From Pigmentibacter ruber (GTDB lineage: Bacteria; Bdellovibrionota_B; Oligoflexia; Silvanigrellales; Silvanigrellaceae), in assembly GCF_009792895.1 (NCBI RefSeq), contig NZ_WSSC01000001.1, positions 248,001 through 312,000 of the forward strand: a stretch of 64,000 nt of DNA, given 5' to 3'. Below are positions 62,989 to 64,000 of the stretch, in pieces. A model generated the notes under the pieces. That model ran no database searches, was not told the DNA's origin, and worked only from the letters and a program-made list of their open reading frames with translations. The first letter of the stretch is position 1; each line of letters begins with the position of its first letter. A program made the position numbers and the translations under genes.

Positions 62989-64000
62989 TTATTTATAATT
63001 CAGTTTATCAGCTATTTCTTGGCCTATATGATATAATTTTATCTTAGAATTTTTCATTAATTCATTTGCAGTGAAACCGCTATGTCCATCTTCTACAATA
63101 GTTATTATTTCTGCCAATCCTAATTTAGATTTAAGTTCAAGTTTATTTTTTGTTACGTTGCCAAAAATACCAATCAGTTTATGATCATTTTTTAAAGCCA
63201 GTTGAGAAACTGTACTCACTGCTTTTCCGTATAAAGTTAAGTCATCCAAACTGCCTTCACCACAAACAATTAAGTCTGAACCAGAGAAGCTTGGGGCAAG
63301 GGCAATTGCTTTCGCTATTTTCTTTGAACCCATTTCTATTTTTAAATTTGGAAATACAGCTGACATTCCTATACAAATTCCCCCACCTGCTCCTGTAAAA
63401 GCATCTTCTAATTTAGGAATATGCGGACAATCATGTTTGAGTACATTCCAAAAGTGATAAATTTGTTTTTCAATATAAGGAATTGAAGAATCTCTAGCTC
63501 CTTTTTGCTTTAAAAATGAGCTTAATGTAACTCCAGGTCCTTTAGCAGGGGCATTAACATCACATAATGCATGAATTCTACATTTTTTTACATATTCAGG
63601 AAGTTCTTCTTTTTTAAATGAACGAATTTTGGACATATTGCTTATACAAGGTCTAAGCCTGTTTCCCTGCTCATCATATGCTGACAAACCAAATGCACTA
63701 GCTATTCCCCAGCCGGCATCAGCGGTCAAAGTGCCACCTATGCATAACCAAACTTCTAGAGGTCTTAAGGGAAAAGTTTTTTGCAATAATCGGCCAAATC
63801 CCCATGTATTTGATTCAAGTAACACTTCTTCTGTCGCAAGAGATTTAGAATTTCCTAAGACTTCTGCAGACTCAAGAACTGCAAGTCGTCTTGCATTTTG
63901 CCAATAAATGTTAGCTTCCGTTTGTCTTCCGAGAAGATCAGAGACTTCAATTCTAAGAGATTCCATTCCTATATGTCCAGCTATTAAAGCAGCGCTTCCC
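62989..64000 (-). CDS. Glycerate kinase (GarK/GlxK-type), N-terminus beyond window
   Basis: The frame is open from the stop at 62989 to the right edge, and in-frame codons continue upstream of ATG 63966 (GSAALIAGHIGMES), so the true start is outside. Members phosphorylate glycerate with ATP. Features are AVLESAEVLG (like the AVIEMA of the family), WLCIGGTLTADAGWGIASAFGL for the usual GIGGSATNDGG block, CDVNAPAKGPGV (family: CDV-x-NPL-x-G), GAGGGICIG and IVCGEGSLDDLTLYGKAVS. The GGSAT and NPL blocks are altered, so activity on glycerate is not certain. Confidence 0.82.
   Translation of the reverse strand, partial: GSAALIAGHIGMESLRIEVSDLLGRQTEANIYWQNARRLAVLESAEVLGNSKSLATEEVLLESNTWGFGRLLQKTFPLRPLEVWLCIGGTLTADAGWGIASAFGLSAYDEQGNRLRPCISNMSKIRSFKKEELPEYVKKCRIHALCDVNAPAKGPGVTLSSFLKQKGARDSSIPYIEKQIYHFWNVLKHDCPHIPKLEDAFTGAGGGICIGMSAVFPNLKIEMGSKKIAKAIALAPSFSGSDLIVCGEGSLDDLTLYGKAVSTVSQLALKNDHKLIGIFGNVTKNKLELKSKLGLAEIITIVEDGHSGFTANELMKNSKIKLYHIGQEIADKLNYK

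Overview
The window is a compact, very AT-rich stretch of a Gram-negative chromosome. It has a TonB-dependent receptor, many lipoproteins and signal peptides, a TolC-type channel, an O-antigen-ligase-like protein and a flagellar rod protein. The mix of an MglA-like GTPase, HtpX, BFD-like and RidA proteins with low GC suggests a predatory or host-associated deltaproteobacterium-like lineage; Oligoflexia/Silvanigrellales is my best guess. This is inference without a marker-gene search. No phage, transposase, integrase or CRISPR array is visible, and most of the window is ordinary core and accessory chromosome.

Layout. 1-4780 (minus): a cut-off DHA2 drug-efflux MFS protein, a nitrilase-family amidase, a lipoprotein/outer-membrane-protein pair and htpX. 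4893-6659: panB, a BFD-like Fe-S protein, tRNA-Trp (minus) and dut. 6779-10537: two unknown small proteins, then an overlapping run of aroQ, a C-terminal J-domain protein, manA and an MglA-like GTPase. 10634-12776: two small secreted proteins and an amidohydrolase that appears to start at ATT. 12789-16563 (minus): a surface protein, hemW and a MocR-type regulator preceded by repeated operator-like boxes. 17130-20720: a cobalamin riboswitch driving a TonB receptor and a lipoprotein. 20733-24215: rlmM, a GAF histidine kinase and threonine aldolase. 24345-29385: a His-rich short peptide, a polar amino-acid binding protein, an LRR protein, an MFS pump, a phosphodiester glycosidase-like lipoprotein and a frameshifted second binding protein. 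29575-35874: ridA, miaB, ffh (minus), then fabD, map and a RibD-C-like reductase (plus). 35899-43806: another MFS pump, a peptide-type binding protein with a hybrid histidine kinase, a lone flagellar rod protein and a TolC-family protein. 43812-49993: a HAD 5'-nucleotidase, a saccharopine-dehydrogenase-like enzyme, arginine deiminase and a lytic transglycosylase. 50003-56655 (minus): an ABC exporter, an O-antigen-ligase-like protein, a glycosyltransferase, a branched-polyamine-synthase-like protein and a LysE exporter. 56740-60952 (minus): malic enzyme, ung and a DEAD-box helicase. 61246-62215: a small conserved protein and lepB. 62223-64000 (minus): a decayed alpha/beta hydrolase carrying a 6-bp microsatellite, then a glycerate kinase cut by the window edge.

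The most notable items are: genes whose reading depends on small lesions or non-standard starts (ATT start at 12036, A10-tract frameshift at 29359-29368, decayed hydrolase with eight TCAATA units); candidate regulatory devices (cobalamin riboswitch, histidine-rich short ORF upstream of a binding protein, three GTACAGTT boxes at a MocR gene); and unusual protein contexts (MglA-like GTPase with degenerate switch motifs beside manA and a J-domain protein; LysE paired with a BpsA-like aminopropyltransferase; an orphan peptide-binding protein paired with a two-receiver hybrid kinase).
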